64,000 nt of DNA from Sporocytophaga myxococcoides. Its GTDB lineage: Bacteria; Bacteroidota; Bacteroidia; Cytophagales; Cytophagaceae. Both the position numbers and the translations under genes were made by a program. This document shows positions 17,612 through 27,228 of this stretch, piece by piece. Position 1 is the stretch's first letter. Each line of letters opens with the position of its first letter. The notes beneath the pieces are model-generated. The model saw nothing but the letters and a program-made list of their open reading frames with translations, was not told the DNA's origin and did no database searches. Location: positions 652,384 through 716,383 of the forward strand of contig NZ_BBLT01000002.1 in the NCBI RefSeq assembly GCF_000775915.1, written 5' to 3'.

Positions 17612-19771
17612 TTATTTCATATTGCCCGGAAGATGTATATACCCAAACTTCCATAAGATAAAGAATAAAATTCCTGCTAAAATAGATAGTATCAATACCA
17701 TTGATAAGTACGGACGTTTCTTTTTAGTAAAAGGATCATTCAGATTAACCTTTGCTCCTTTAGGCAAGTTGGCAAGGCTTGTAAGCGTATTTCCAAAAGG
17801 AATATTGACATTTGCTCTCGCATTGATGGCCCAACCGTTCGCATCTAATAGAGGGGCAAGGTTTCGTTTTCTTAATTTCAGATAAGCCATAACCATAGGA
17901 GGGCCGGATATAACCAATATAAGTCCGATAAATGCTAAAGGCATTTTCCACCATACCAGGCCCATAAATCCGGCAACAATAGAAACCGCTGCTGATCCGA
18001 TTGCTCCGAGAGCTAAACCGATCGCAGCAAAAATTCCGACAAACTTTCCAACATCAAAAGGTTGAGCAGGTGGTTTGGGAGCTGCTGTAGAAGCGATTTC
18101 CGTTGATGTATCTTCAATGCTTTTGGTAGATTTTGTATCTATATTAGCCTCTTGCTCAGCAGCAATTTTGTTGATCTGGGTTTCTATAAATCTGTAAACC
18201 TTTTTGTATGGCGACCAGAACGCCTGAGCAATACTGATAGGATTATCAATGATTTTTATGATTGTTGCATCCCAGTCTCTGCCATATCTGTCATAGAATA
18301 AGGCATTTCTTCCAACTACTAAATTATCTATATCACCATTAGTCAAGGCTGCAACAATTGTCATCTTTTCACTACTGATTCTGGAGACGCATTCGCAATA
18401 AAGAAGAAACATACCACTATAGGTACTCATAGTATAGTGTTTGGGAAGATCTATAACTCTGATACAAAGATCACAGCTTCTTTGATCTATGTATAATGTT
18501 CCTGCCTGAAATATTGCTTTTGCATCGGGAGAATAAAAATCGTAGAACGTGACAAAATTCTTTAGCAGTGTATATAAATCACGGTAATAGCGAACAAGCT
18601 GGTCAACTAAAATAATGTTATTGGCTTCATGCTCCAGGGCGATATCTTCAGATATCAGAGATTTTAGTTCTTCAGGATGTTTGCTGGCCAAAATTTCGCG
18701 CACACGGCCAATTCCCAATGGGGCAACCAAAGTTCCGACCGCTTCTGATTTCCATTGAACGTATGCTGTAAATATATCAGAGATAACATTCCAGTCAGCT
18801 TCGCTCAGTGTTTTCTGATTCGGGAATAATTTGTTTGCTATGAACTTGTTAAAGGAGTTCATGGTAGCTTCCCAAGCAGGATTAATCCCTGTATCTAATG
18901 GTAAATCTTTTTTGGCCTCAATTTTCGCTAAAGGATAACCGGCAATCTCTTCTATACAGGTTGAAAGGTTTTTTGTGCTTATTGCTTCGACACGGGCAAC
19001 CAGCAAATTCAAAACGTCAGTTGAACGAGGATCGAATGCTGATAATTTACAACGCAGAAAATAATCATCAATCTTGGATTTAATTGCGGTATAGTATTGA
19101 TACGCTTCTTCTGTCTGGTCACCGAATGGAAAAATGGAGGTTGTATAAGCATCAGCTTTTTCATGCCAGCTTGCATATAGTTTACATTGTTCCAGAAAGG
19201 ATGTAAGGTGCTCCAGAGAAACTCCTTGCTTTCCACCTCTGTCTGTTGAAGAACCAATACAGGATATCACTTCATTGAGAAGTTGGATAAGTTTAGGATC
19301 AGTCGTGGTGTCCTCAGTAATAATGCCATCACCATTGAATTTTGATGAAGCGAATATTTTTGTAATGTCTGAGGTTTCTTCAACAGTCAATACTTCCGAA
19401 TCTTCCTTATTGATATTCTTCAGAATGACTTTAGCAGAAGATAAAAGTTTGCGTCCTGCTTCGGTTTGATCATTGATGGCTGATATAGGAAAGTTTGCTT
19501 CCTGTTTTAATAAATCATCAGGATTTTTAATGACAGATGTAACCCAGTTGACAGCTGCTACTATTTCAGGAACACGAATCTTCCCGTCTTTATCAGTATC
19601 AATCAATTCTAATGTTTTGGGATCAATTTCAAGATCATGAACAGGACAGCTCAATGCTGTCCATAACTTTTGATCCAGCGAACCTAGGTGTATCAGGTCC
19701 TGACCAGATTCAATGTTTACCCGTTTTATGCCTCCAACGGTGGAGAAATTCCAGATATGGTTAGTATTCAC
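17612..19771 (-). CDS. Large EF-hand protein with C-terminal membrane segments
   Basis: A 719-residue protein I cannot name. Near residues 56-68 it has a canonical EF-hand loop, DTDKDGKIRVPE (Asp at 1, 3 and 5, Gly at 6, Ile at 8, Glu at 12). A second, weaker loop, SSKFNGDGIITED, lies near 143-155. The middle 400 residues look helical and soluble. After a Ser/Thr/Ala/Pro-rich linker near 565-580, two or three hydrophobic helices follow (IGLALGAIGSAAVSIVAGFM, AFIGLILVISGPPMVMAYL, LSMVLILSILAGILFFILW). The protein has no N-terminal signal, so the EF-hand part is probably cytoplasmic and tethered by the tail. Calcium sensing at the inner membrane is an inference. Monocistronic, with terminator overlap at 17529. 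Confidence 0.75.
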   Translation of the reverse strand: MNTNHIWNFSTVGGIKRVNIESGQDLIHLGSLDQKLWTALSCPVHDLEIDPKTLELIDTDKDGKIRVPEIVAAVNWVTSVIKNPDDLLKQEANFPISAINDQTEAGRKLLSSAKVILKNINKEDSEVLTVEETSDITKIFASSKFNGDGIITEDTTTDPKLIQLLNEVISCIGSSTDRGGKQGVSLEHLTSFLEQCKLYASWHEKADAYTTSIFPFGDQTEEAYQYYTAIKSKIDDYFLRCKLSAFDPRSTDVLNLLVARVEAISTKNLSTCIEEIAGYPLAKIEAKKDLPLDTGINPAWEATMNSFNKFIANKLFPNQKTLSEADWNVISDIFTAYVQWKSEAVGTLVAPLGIGRVREILASKHPEELKSLISEDIALEHEANNIILVDQLVRYYRDLYTLLKNFVTFYDFYSPDAKAIFQAGTLYIDQRSCDLCIRVIDLPKHYTMSTYSGMFLLYCECVSRISSEKMTIVAALTNGDIDNLVVGRNALFYDRYGRDWDATIIKIIDNPISIAQAFWSPYKKVYRFIETQINKIAAEQEANIDTKSTKSIEDTSTEIASTAAPKPPAQPFDVGKFVGIFAAIGLALGAIGSAAVSIVAGFMGLVWWKMPLAFIGLILVISGPPMVMAYLKLRKRNLAPLLDANGWAINARANVNIPFGNTLTSLANLPKGAKVNLNDPFTKKKRPYLSMVLILSILAGILFFILWKFGYIHLPGNMK

Positions 19772-20146
19772 TATGAAAAAACGCTTATGAAAATATTATA
19801 TTTTGATTTAATGAAAGTCAAAATAGTAAATTATTTACACTGTTAAAAATGTCCTTATTCTCCAATAAGGCTTCTTTATTCGTATAAAAGTAGTAAAGTG
19901 AATCATTTTCTTTAGATTAGTCCTAATTTATTAGTCTCAAAAGAATATTTTAGTGGGATAAGATGGAAGCATGACTAAGGGCACATAACTATATAATAGA
20001 CAAAATGAGAAGAAAGAATCATCAGCAAGAATGATTGATTAGCCATATAAAAATAACAGCTTGATTATGTTTTGCTTTGCGTGACTTCTCACTATTGTGA
20101 AACTAATTGTAAATATGTGTCTATTAGATAATCAATAATAATCCCA
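19772..20146. promoter_or_regulatory. Divergent promoter region
   Basis: This gap of 375 bases separates the minus-strand EF-hand gene from a plus-strand small membrane protein gene. It contains a perfect 13-base palindrome, GTAAAT-T-ATTTAC, at 19826-19838, about 55 bases upstream of the EF-hand start, which could be an operator. No ORF is present. Confidence 0.4.
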
Positions 20147-20536
20147 ATGAATCAATTAGCAAAAACTGGCAGGATAAGAACAATTTTAATTTCAATCAGC
20201 ATTTTGATGGTTTCATTGCATACCATTTATAATTATAATTCAGTTTTTCTATATATAGAAGCTAAAAAGGCCGGACAGCAAATTGTGCGGTTTGTATTAA
20301 CTATAGGAATTTTAATAATGGTTTACAAAGGGAAAAATTGGGCAAGAATTGCATTATTAGTATTATTTTCTGTGGCGGATTTACTCGCTCTTATAAGCCT
20401 TTTTACCATTGAAAATGATATATTACTAAAAACTCCGATCATTGTGATGATAATAGTTTATTCAACAGCCATTTATCATCTTGGATTTTCAAAAAGTTTT
20501 AAAGCTTTTGCTTTACATCAAAAAACAAAATTTTAA
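20147..20536 (+). CDS. Small four-helix membrane protein, function unknown
   Basis: A 129-residue protein with four predicted membrane helices: residues 13-30 (ILISISILMVSLHTIYN), 46-60 (IVRFVLTIGILIMVY), 66-85 (ARIALLVLFSVADLLALISL) and 95-115 (TPIIVMIIVYSTAIYHLGFS). Loops are short, with positive residues after helix 2 (KGKNWAR) suggesting an interior loop. It resembles generic DUF-type membrane proteins that I cannot assign. It is monocistronic and followed by a gene-poor stretch. Confidence 0.65.
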   Translation: MNQLAKTGRIRTILISISILMVSLHTIYNYNSVFLYIEAKKAGQQIVRFVLTIGILIMVYKGKNWARIALLVLFSVADLLALISLFTIENDILLKTPIIVMIIVYSTAIYHLGFSKSFKAFALHQKTKF

Positions 20537-20933
20537 AAGAATAAAATCACGCTGAGTATAGTGTTGAGTAAAAGGTAAATACTTTTAATAGAAGACGAAA
20601 GCGGGTAACGTGAGAAAGAAAACAAATATGGAACCGAAAAACGATCTTTTAACGGAACGTATGGATGTTAACTCTTCCGATTTTTAGAGATCGTATTAAA
20701 TTTTAATTAGCGGCAATTAAAATCCAGATGGAGGATTATATTAAATCTAATGATTACAGTGAGCCTAAATTATTAGGTGATTTTTAATAATTGTATCTTA
20801 TTTACTTTTCATATTATTACCTTGGAAAAATCTCTTCTTGTTGAATTGCAGGTGGCCAAGATAAGAGACCATTATTCTTAATCTCTGAAAAAGAGGATTG
20901 TTCTTTATTTGTAAGGTATACCAAAAAGAAAAA
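20537..20933. other. Gene-poor stretch with short ORF traces
   Basis: Apart from two short peptide-like traces (an ATG-started 19-codon frame at about 20629, and a frame reading AAIKIQMEDYIKSNDYSEPK near 20713-20775), nothing coding is seen. These may be remnants of a lost small gene. Confidence 0.35.
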
Positions 20934-20960
20934 GCCATTTTACTATTCAGGTAAAATGGC
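20934..20960 (-). terminator. Terminator of the RND efflux operon
   Basis: A perfect 10-bp stem (GCCATTTTAC / GTAAAATGGC, loop TATTCAG) lies 32 bases beyond the stop of the outer-membrane factor gene. On the minus strand it is followed by a TTTTTCTTTTT tract. Confidence 0.9.
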
Positions 20961-20992
20961 TTTTCTCATATAGGGGAAATCATTTTTTTAAT

Positions 20993-22420
20993 TTACCATC
21001 CACCCCCTAATGCCTGGTAAATATTTACCATTGCACTCATTTGAGCTTTTTTGGTTTCAATCAAATCAAACTTTGCATCCAGTGCATCACGTTGAGTCAT
21101 CAGAACCTCCATGTAATCAGCGCGTGCGGAGTTGAAAAGACCTGTTGAGATATCGATAGATCTCGTAAGAGCATCTACTTCTTTAACTTTCAGGTTATAG
21201 CTGTTTTTCATGTTGCTGATATTTGCTACCTGATTGGATACTTCCATATAAGCTCTTAAGACAGTACGTTCATAGTTGTATACAGCCTGAATTTGCTTTG
21301 CATTAGCCGAATTATAATAAGCTTTGATCCCATTTCTGTTAACAAGAGGCTGAACCAGTTCGCCAGCCAGCGTATATAAAATAGACTCTGGTGATTTTAT
21401 GAGATAATTCAGGTTGTATGCATTATATCCAAAACTTCCTGTAATTCTGAAAGAAGGGTAGAAGTTAGCCTTTGCCACTTTTACATCCAGCTTGGCAGCT
21501 TCCAGATCCTGTTCTGCTTGTTTAATATCAGGCCTGTTTTGTAACAACTGGGCTGGAATACCAACATGTATTGAATCAGGAGCCAGTGCCGTGAAGTTCT
21601 GAGCATTCCTTGCTATAGGTTGAGGAAATCTTCCCACAAGAAAATTGATCCAGTTTTCTGTTTCCGTGATTCTCTGCAGAATGGCATATTGGCGGCTTTG
21701 ATTCTTCAGAACTTCAGCCTCAAACTTCCGGACAGGTAATTCTGTAACTTTAGCAGCTTCTTTTTCTAATCTCACTATGTGGAGGGCATTCTGCTGAATC
21801 TCTATATTCTTCTTAAGAATCTCCAGCTGATTGTCTAATGCCAGCAGCTCATAATATGAATTGGCTATTTCAGCTATTAGTTTTGTAACCATAAAGTTCC
21901 TTCCTTCAGAAGATGCCAGATACCTGTGCATAGCAGATTTCTTGGCGTTACGAAGTTTTTTCCATATATCCACTTCCCATGAGGCTCTTGCAGCTATGAT
22001 AAGGTCTGTGAGAGGCTCAGGAAAACGTTTCCCAGGTGCAATCTCTAAATTTTCATCAACTGCTCCAAGTCTTGTATATCTTCCCATTTTGTCCAGTCCT
22101 GCGCCCACACCAATGTCGATGTTGGGCAGGTATTCACCTTTTCTGGCTCTGATTTCATTTCTGGCTATATTGATCTCCTGTGCGATAATATTCAGCTCCT
22201 GGTTATTTTTAAGAGCAGTATCTATGAGGACATTCAGATATGGATCATGAAAGAAATCTTTCCAGTTAACTTTCGCTGTATTTGTTGAATCCTGCGGACT
22301 ATTATACTTTGCAGGTACTGTTTTATTTTCAGTTTTGTGTACAATAGATGGAATACATGCTGTACATAAGAGTGAAATACTTACCGTCCTGAAGTATTTT
22401 AAAATTTTACTTCTATGCAT
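20993..22420 (-). CDS. RND efflux outer-membrane factor (TolC/OprM/NodT family)
   Basis: The exit duct of a tripartite efflux pump. From the chosen ATG the protein has 475 residues. An N-terminal lipoprotein signal ends in a lipobox (SLLCTAC, Cys22), then two outer-membrane-efflux repeats follow. Repeat markers include VNWKDFFHDPYLNVLIDTAL, ELNIIAQEINIARNEIRARK, RASWEVDIWKKLRNAKKSA and, in the second repeat, RPDIKQAEQDLEAAKLDVK with ANFYPSFRITGSFGY. The ATG at 22420 overlaps the pump stop codon by eight bases (ATGCATAG), indicating translational coupling. An ATG five codons upstream (22435) is also possible. It is the last gene of the operon before a strong terminator. The family is certain; exported substrates are unknown. 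Confidence 0.93.
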   Translation of the reverse strand: MHRSKILKYFRTVSISLLCTACIPSIVHKTENKTVPAKYNSPQDSTNTAKVNWKDFFHDPYLNVLIDTALKNNQELNIIAQEINIARNEIRARKGEYLPNIDIGVGAGLDKMGRYTRLGAVDENLEIAPGKRFPEPLTDLIIAARASWEVDIWKKLRNAKKSAMHRYLASSEGRNFMVTKLIAEIANSYYELLALDNQLEILKKNIEIQQNALHIVRLEKEAAKVTELPVRKFEAEVLKNQSRQYAILQRITETENWINFLVGRFPQPIARNAQNFTALAPDSIHVGIPAQLLQNRPDIKQAEQDLEAAKLDVKVAKANFYPSFRITGSFGYNAYNLNYLIKSPESILYTLAGELVQPLVNRNGIKAYYNSANAKQIQAVYNYERTVLRAYMEVSNQVANISNMKNSYNLKVKEVDALTRSIDISTGLFNSARADYMEVLMTQRDALDAKFDLIETKKAQMSAMVNIYQALGGGW

Positions 22421-25400
22421 TGTGTTCGATTTCAACGTGTTCTATTTCTTCAGTTAATGGCGTCTCATGTTCATCTTTGATAAGCTTTCGACTACCAGCA
22501 ATTGTGCCGAATATGTAGTACAAACCAGGGACAATGATTACTCCGAAAATTGTTCCGAAAAGCATACCCCCAAGAGCGGATGATCCGATGGTACGGTTAC
22601 CAATAGCTCCGGCACCGTGAGCAATTACTAATGGAATCAATCCTGCTATAAAGGCAAATGATGTCATTAGGATAGGTCTGAAACGAACTTTAGCACCTTC
22701 TATAGCTGCATCAAGGACTGTTGCGCCCTGTTGTTGTTTTTGAACCGCAAACTCAACAATCAACACGGCATTTTTTCCGAGAAGACCGACAAGCATTACT
22801 AGTCCTACCTGTGCATAAATATCATTTGCAAGACCCATTCCTTTAATCATTAAGAATGATCCGAAAACCCCAGCCGGCAGAGAGAATATAACAGCCAATG
22901 GTATGATGAAGCTTTCGTACTGCCCTACAAGAACGAAGTAAACAAAGACTAATACGATAAGGAAGATATATACAGCTTCATTTCCGCGTCTTGTTTCATC
23001 ATATGAAAGTGCTGCCCAGTCTATGTCAAAGCCGTGAGGTAATGTTTTAGTAGCTACTTCTTTCACTGCTTCGATGGCTTCACCACTACTATATCCTTTT
23101 GCAGCACCACCTCTGATACCTGCAGTGAGGTACATATTGTATCTGTTGATTTCATTGGCTCCCTGCTTCTTTGTAATTTTCATGAACGCTGAGAAAGGAA
23201 CCATTTCACCTTGGTCATTTTTTACGTACAAATTCATAATATCAGAAGGGAGTTTCCTATATTCAGGAGATGCTTGTACGAATACCTTGAAAAACCGTTG
23301 GTATTTGATAAAACCTAGTTCATATGTACTTCCTACAAAAGTCGATAGCGTATTCATCGCGTTTCCTATAGAAACTCCCTTTTGCATCGCCAATTGATTA
23401 TCGAAATCAATTTCATATTGTGGATAGTTGGCGCTGAAGAAGGTAAATAAGCCTGTTAACTCTTTGCGTTTTTTCAGCTCACCGATGAATTCATTTGTTA
23501 CTGATTCAAGCTGCTTGTAATCTCCACTGTTAGTTTTATCCAATAATTGTAAAGCAAAACCACCTGCAGCTCCGAATCCGGGTACAGCCGGTGGATCGAA
23601 AAACTCAATGGTTGCCCCAGGGATTTCCTTGGCTTTTACTTCCAATTCCTCAATAATTTCAGTTACAGAATGGTGTCGTTCTGACCAAGGTTTAAGGTTA
23701 ATCAGACAAGTTCCGGCATTGGATCCTCGACCTTCAGTAAGTACCTCATAACCTGCTATGGAGGAGACTGATTTTACACCTTCCACTGTATTAATAACCT
23801 CAACTAGTTTGTTAGATATGTCATTTGTTCTTTCCAGTGTTGAACCTGGAGGTGTTTGGACAATGGCATAAAGCATTCCTTGATCTTCACTTGGAATAAA
23901 ACCTGAAGGTAAATTGTTGGCTATAAAATATATACCTATGGTAAATATTGCAAATAATACTCCAGTGACTAATCTTCGGTGTGCAATCAACTTTAACAGG
24001 CCAACGTATCTGTCTGTAACCTTATCAAATCCTCTATTAAAGCTATCAAGGAATCGGTTTATTAATGTCTTCTTTCTCGGTTTTCCATGATTATTTTTCA
24101 ATATCATTGCGCAAAGAACAGGGGTAACCGTAAGTGCCACTATACCTGAAAGAACTATTGAAGATGCCATTGTAATAGAAAACTGTCTATAGAACGTACC
24201 TACAGGTCCAGTCATAAAGGACACTGGAATAAACACAGATACCATCAAAAGAGTAATAGCTATAACGGCACCACTAATTTCACCTATAACCTTTTTTACA
24301 GCCAGATAAGGCGACAGATGTTCTTCGTGTATCTTGGCATGCACGGCTTCCACCACCACAATGGCATCATCTACCACAATACCAATAGCCAATACGAGGG
24401 CAAACAATGTAACCATGTTAATGGTAAGCCCGAAAAGCTGCATACAGAAAAAGGCTCCAATCAATGATACCGGAACGGCCAAGGTAGGAATAAGAGTAGA
24501 TCTCCAATCACCCAGGAATATAAACACTACCAGGGCCACCAGGATGAAAGCATCCCTTAATGTATGAATAACGTTTTCTATGGAAGCGTCAAGGAAATTG
24601 GAAACATCATAACTGATTTCATATTCCATTCCAGGAGGAAATGATTTTTTCAATTCTTCCAGTTTGGCCTTCACCTCATCAATTACCTGGCTTGCATTAC
24701 TACCGTAAGTTTGCTTAAGTACCAATGCTGCTGAAGGATAACCATTCAGATTTGAATAGATATCATAATATTCACTTCCCAATGTAACAGTTGCTATATC
24801 TTTCAATCTAAGAAGCTCACCATTAGGATTGGCCTTAATAATGACGTTTTCATATTGTTTTGGATCATTGAATCTGTCCGAATATGCCAAAACATATTCT
24901 AGTGCTTCTGCGCGTTTCGCATCTCCTCTACCAATTCTACCCGCCTTACCTATAACACTCTGGTCATTTAGAGCTTCCATTACTTCGTCTGGAGAAATTT
25001 TATAGGCACGCATTCTGTCTGGATTCAACCAGACACGCATAGCATATTGTCTACTACCAAGTATTCTAACTTGTCCGATACCCTTTATACGTTGAATTTC
25101 TGGTACCATGTTAACCCCTGCATAGTTGAACAGGAATTTCATGTTGGCATTCTTGTCTTTACTGTAAAGGTTGACATACATTAACATACTGGGAATTACA
25201 GGAGTTATTACAACCCCTTCCCTTTGTACCAGTATAGGCAATCTGTTAGTTACCTGTTGAACACGATTAGAAACCTGCACCAAAGCCTGATTGATATCAG
25301 TTCCTGGTTCAAATACAACCTGGATATTTGCTTCTCCCGCACTGGTTGCATCAGAAGTCATGTATCTCATTCCCCAGGCACCATTAATGGACTGTTCTAA

Positions 25401-25592
25401 TGGGATAATAACCGATTCAGAAAGCGATTTTGCGCTTGCGCCAGGATAAGACGCGCTAACCATCACCACCGGAGGTGCGACCTCAGGGAATTGTGATGTA
25501 GGCAGGGTTTTGATAGACAGTACTCCCAAAAATATTATCACAAGTGATATTACAATTGCGAGAGCAGGCCTATGAATAAATTTACTGAACAT
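22413..25592 (-). CDS. RND multidrug efflux pump, AcrB/HAE1 type
   Basis: A 1059-residue proton-driven inner-membrane transporter of the HAE1 family, the usual length for AcrB-like pumps. The proton-relay residues are present: TM4 carries the Asp pair in LAIGIVVDDAIVVVEAVHAK near residue 408, and TM10 carries the Lys in MLVGLLGKNAVLIVEFAVQK. The two large periplasmic loops contain the hallmark ASYPGASAKSLSESVIIPLE and the docking-domain stretch PPGSTLERTNDISNKL. The adaptor gene lies 55 bases upstream and the outer-membrane factor overlaps downstream, so all three parts come from one operon. Drug, dye or lipid export cannot be told apart from sequence. Confidence 0.96.
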   Translation of the reverse strand: MFSKFIHRPALAIVISLVIIFLGVLSIKTLPTSQFPEVAPPVVMVSASYPGASAKSLSESVIIPLEQSINGAWGMRYMTSDATSAGEANIQVVFEPGTDINQALVQVSNRVQQVTNRLPILVQREGVVITPVIPSMLMYVNLYSKDKNANMKFLFNYAGVNMVPEIQRIKGIGQVRILGSRQYAMRVWLNPDRMRAYKISPDEVMEALNDQSVIGKAGRIGRGDAKRAEALEYVLAYSDRFNDPKQYENVIIKANPNGELLRLKDIATVTLGSEYYDIYSNLNGYPSAALVLKQTYGSNASQVIDEVKAKLEELKKSFPPGMEYEISYDVSNFLDASIENVIHTLRDAFILVALVVFIFLGDWRSTLIPTLAVPVSLIGAFFCMQLFGLTINMVTLFALVLAIGIVVDDAIVVVEAVHAKIHEEHLSPYLAVKKVIGEISGAVIAITLLMVSVFIPVSFMTGPVGTFYRQFSITMASSIVLSGIVALTVTPVLCAMILKNNHGKPRKKTLINRFLDSFNRGFDKVTDRYVGLLKLIAHRRLVTGVLFAIFTIGIYFIANNLPSGFIPSEDQGMLYAIVQTPPGSTLERTNDISNKLVEVINTVEGVKSVSSIAGYEVLTEGRGSNAGTCLINLKPWSERHHSVTEIIEELEVKAKEIPGATIEFFDPPAVPGFGAAGGFALQLLDKTNSGDYKQLESVTNEFIGELKKRKELTGLFTFFSANYPQYEIDFDNQLAMQKGVSIGNAMNTLSTFVGSTYELGFIKYQRFFKVFVQASPEYRKLPSDIMNLYVKNDQGEMVPFSAFMKITKKQGANEINRYNMYLTAGIRGGAAKGYSSGEAIEAVKEVATKTLPHGFDIDWAALSYDETRRGNEAVYIFLIVLVFVYFVLVGQYESFIIPLAVIFSLPAGVFGSFLMIKGMGLANDIYAQVGLVMLVGLLGKNAVLIVEFAVQKQQQGATVLDAAIEGAKVRFRPILMTSFAFIAGLIPLVIAHGAGAIGNRTIGSSALGGMLFGTIFGVIIVPGLYYIFGTIAGSRKLIKDEHETPLTEEIEHVEIEHNA

Positions 25593-25647
25593 CTTCTTCC
25601 TATTAAATATTTAACTTATTCTCCATATATGTCTTTTATGTTTAAAC

Positions 25648-26730
25648 CTATTCAACATATACTTTTAACTTTGGTAGTACTGATTTTGGATCCTCGTATC
25701 TGTAGGCAATCTTGTCATTATCTTTTACCTTTCTTATTCCCTCAAGCAGTATTCTTTCGTTCTCATTTATGCCTTCTTTAATGACGTATATATCCGGCAT
25801 TTCTGCTGCTATTTCTATTTCTCTTGATTTTACTTTATTATCCTTTCCGACAACATAGACATATTTTTTTTCCAAGATTTCAAAAGTTGCTTTCTGTGGA
25901 ATCAAAATAGCGTCTTTCATAGGAATAGTCATTTGTATATTACCTGTTTCACCATGTCTCAGCAACGCTTTGGGGTTAGGAAATGTAGCTCGGAAAGGAA
26001 TAGTACCTGTTTCATTGTTAAAATCAGCCTCGATCGTTTTAACCATTCCAGGATATTCGAACAGCTTGTTATTGGCCATTAATAAGTTTACTTTCATTAA
26101 GTTTTCAGTTGTCGCATTGGTTTTATAATCCAGATACTCAGCTTCAGGAACATTAAAATAAACCCACATCTGACTGTTATCTGAAATTGTGGTAAGCATA
26201 TCTCCCTCGTTAAGGAGACTTCCTTGTCTTACATAAAAGTGGTCCATTATACCATCAAAAGGAGCGCGGATATCAGTAAATCCTAGATGAACCGTTGCTA
26301 ATGATAATTCAGCTTTTGCCTTTCCTAATCTTGCTTTTGCTAAAGCAAGTTCATTTGGAGAGACAATATTGCTGTCTGCAAGTTTTTTGGTGTTTTGGTA
26401 TTCGATTTCTGCAAATTCGACCTCAGCTTGTGCTTTTTGCTGTTCGGCCTGGTATTGAGTAGGCATGATCTGAAACATCCGTTGCCCTTTTTTAACAAAC
26501 TGGCCTTCATCAACAAAAATATTCTGAAGATAGCCCTTCTCAAGAGCTCTCAGTTCAATATGTTGTATCGAACGGATCTGGCAAACATATTCCCTGGTAA
26601 TGGTGGTGTCCTTTTTTAAGGGGCTGGTGACCAGGAATTTAACTTCATGCTCCTTTTCTTCTTTGTGTGATACGCAGCTTGCAAAGAACAAGGTGCTGAT
26701 ACTAATAAGTATGAGAAATTTCTTCATCAT
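25648..26730 (-). CDS. RND periplasmic adaptor (membrane fusion) lipoprotein
   Basis: A 360-residue adaptor that links the pump to the outer-membrane factor. The signal ends in a lipobox (LFFASC, Cys19), which predicts lipid anchoring to the inner membrane. The lipoyl/barrel-sandwich half contains ELRALEKGYLQNIFVDEGQF and the mate FTDIRAPFDGIMDHFYVRQG. Between them lies a coiled-coil hairpin rich in Ala, Lys and Glu (AEQQKAQAEVEFAEIEYQNT). Beta-barrel and membrane-proximal domains follow (MWVYFNVPEAEYLDY, GETGNIQMTIPMKDAILIPQ). It is the first gene of the operon. The 440 bases upstream contain a duplicated sequence that may control it. Confidence 0.93.
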   Translation of the reverse strand: MMKKFLILISISTLFFASCVSHKEEKEHEVKFLVTSPLKKDTTITREYVCQIRSIQHIELRALEKGYLQNIFVDEGQFVKKGQRMFQIMPTQYQAEQQKAQAEVEFAEIEYQNTKKLADSNIVSPNELALAKARLGKAKAELSLATVHLGFTDIRAPFDGIMDHFYVRQGSLLNEGDMLTTISDNSQMWVYFNVPEAEYLDYKTNATTENLMKVNLLMANNKLFEYPGMVKTIEADFNNETGTIPFRATFPNPKALLRHGETGNIQMTIPMKDAILIPQKATFEILEKKYVYVVGKDNKVKSREIEIAAEMPDIYVIKEGINENERILLEGIRKVKDNDKIAYRYEDPKSVLPKLKVYVE

Positions 26731-27172
26731 TAATCTGTCTTTATTTCAAAGCGAAAAAATAGGGGAACATCCTGAAGGAAATTTGAAGACAGTAAAAACC
26801 ATTAAGAAATTTTCCTTAGTTAAAAGTGGTATTTACCCTTACATTGGAGTTGGAAGATAAAAAAGCATAATGATTTTTTTTAGGTAAATACCAGTTGCTG
26901 AGTGTAAAAATGAACTTTCTGCCTATATGGATTAAAAGGAGTGTTTGTAAAAATTAGCGTTTGGGAGAATTATATAAATAGGGGAACTTCCTGAAGAAAA
27001 CTTGAAGACTGTAAAAAAATTAAAGAAAAATTCAGAAATATTCCATGTGAAAGGAAAATTTCCCTTAAAATGAAGATATGAGTTAGGAAAACATTTTTAT
27101 GATTTTATAAAAAAATGATTGGATTAGGGCATATTAAATTTACGGGGACAAAAATAAAAAGCTTATAAAAAA
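26731..27172. promoter_or_regulatory. Upstream region of efflux operon with duplicated element
   Basis: This gap carries two direct copies of an element of about 40-60 bases, at 26757-26820 and 26975-27040. Their shared core is ATAGGGGAAC, then TCCTGAAG, then TTGAAGAC, then TGTAAAAA or AGTAAAAA with few differences. The core TTCCTGAAGAA/TCCTGAAGGA is itself palindromic. A minus-strand match to the Bacteroidota -7 box (TATTTTTG, at 27149-27156) lies just below the preceding terminator. No ORF is present. Confidence 0.55.
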
Positions 27173-27218
27173 AGCAAGAGCAAGAAAGGTTTTAAAATTC
27201 CACCATCTTGCTCTTGCT
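27173..27218 (-). terminator. Terminator of TonB receptor gene
   Basis: A 13-bp perfect stem (AGCAAGAGCAAGA / TCTTGCTCTTGCT) with a 20-base loop. On the minus strand it is followed by TTTTTT, 11 bases past the receptor stop. Confidence 0.88.
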
Positions 27219-27228
27219 CAATTCTGTA

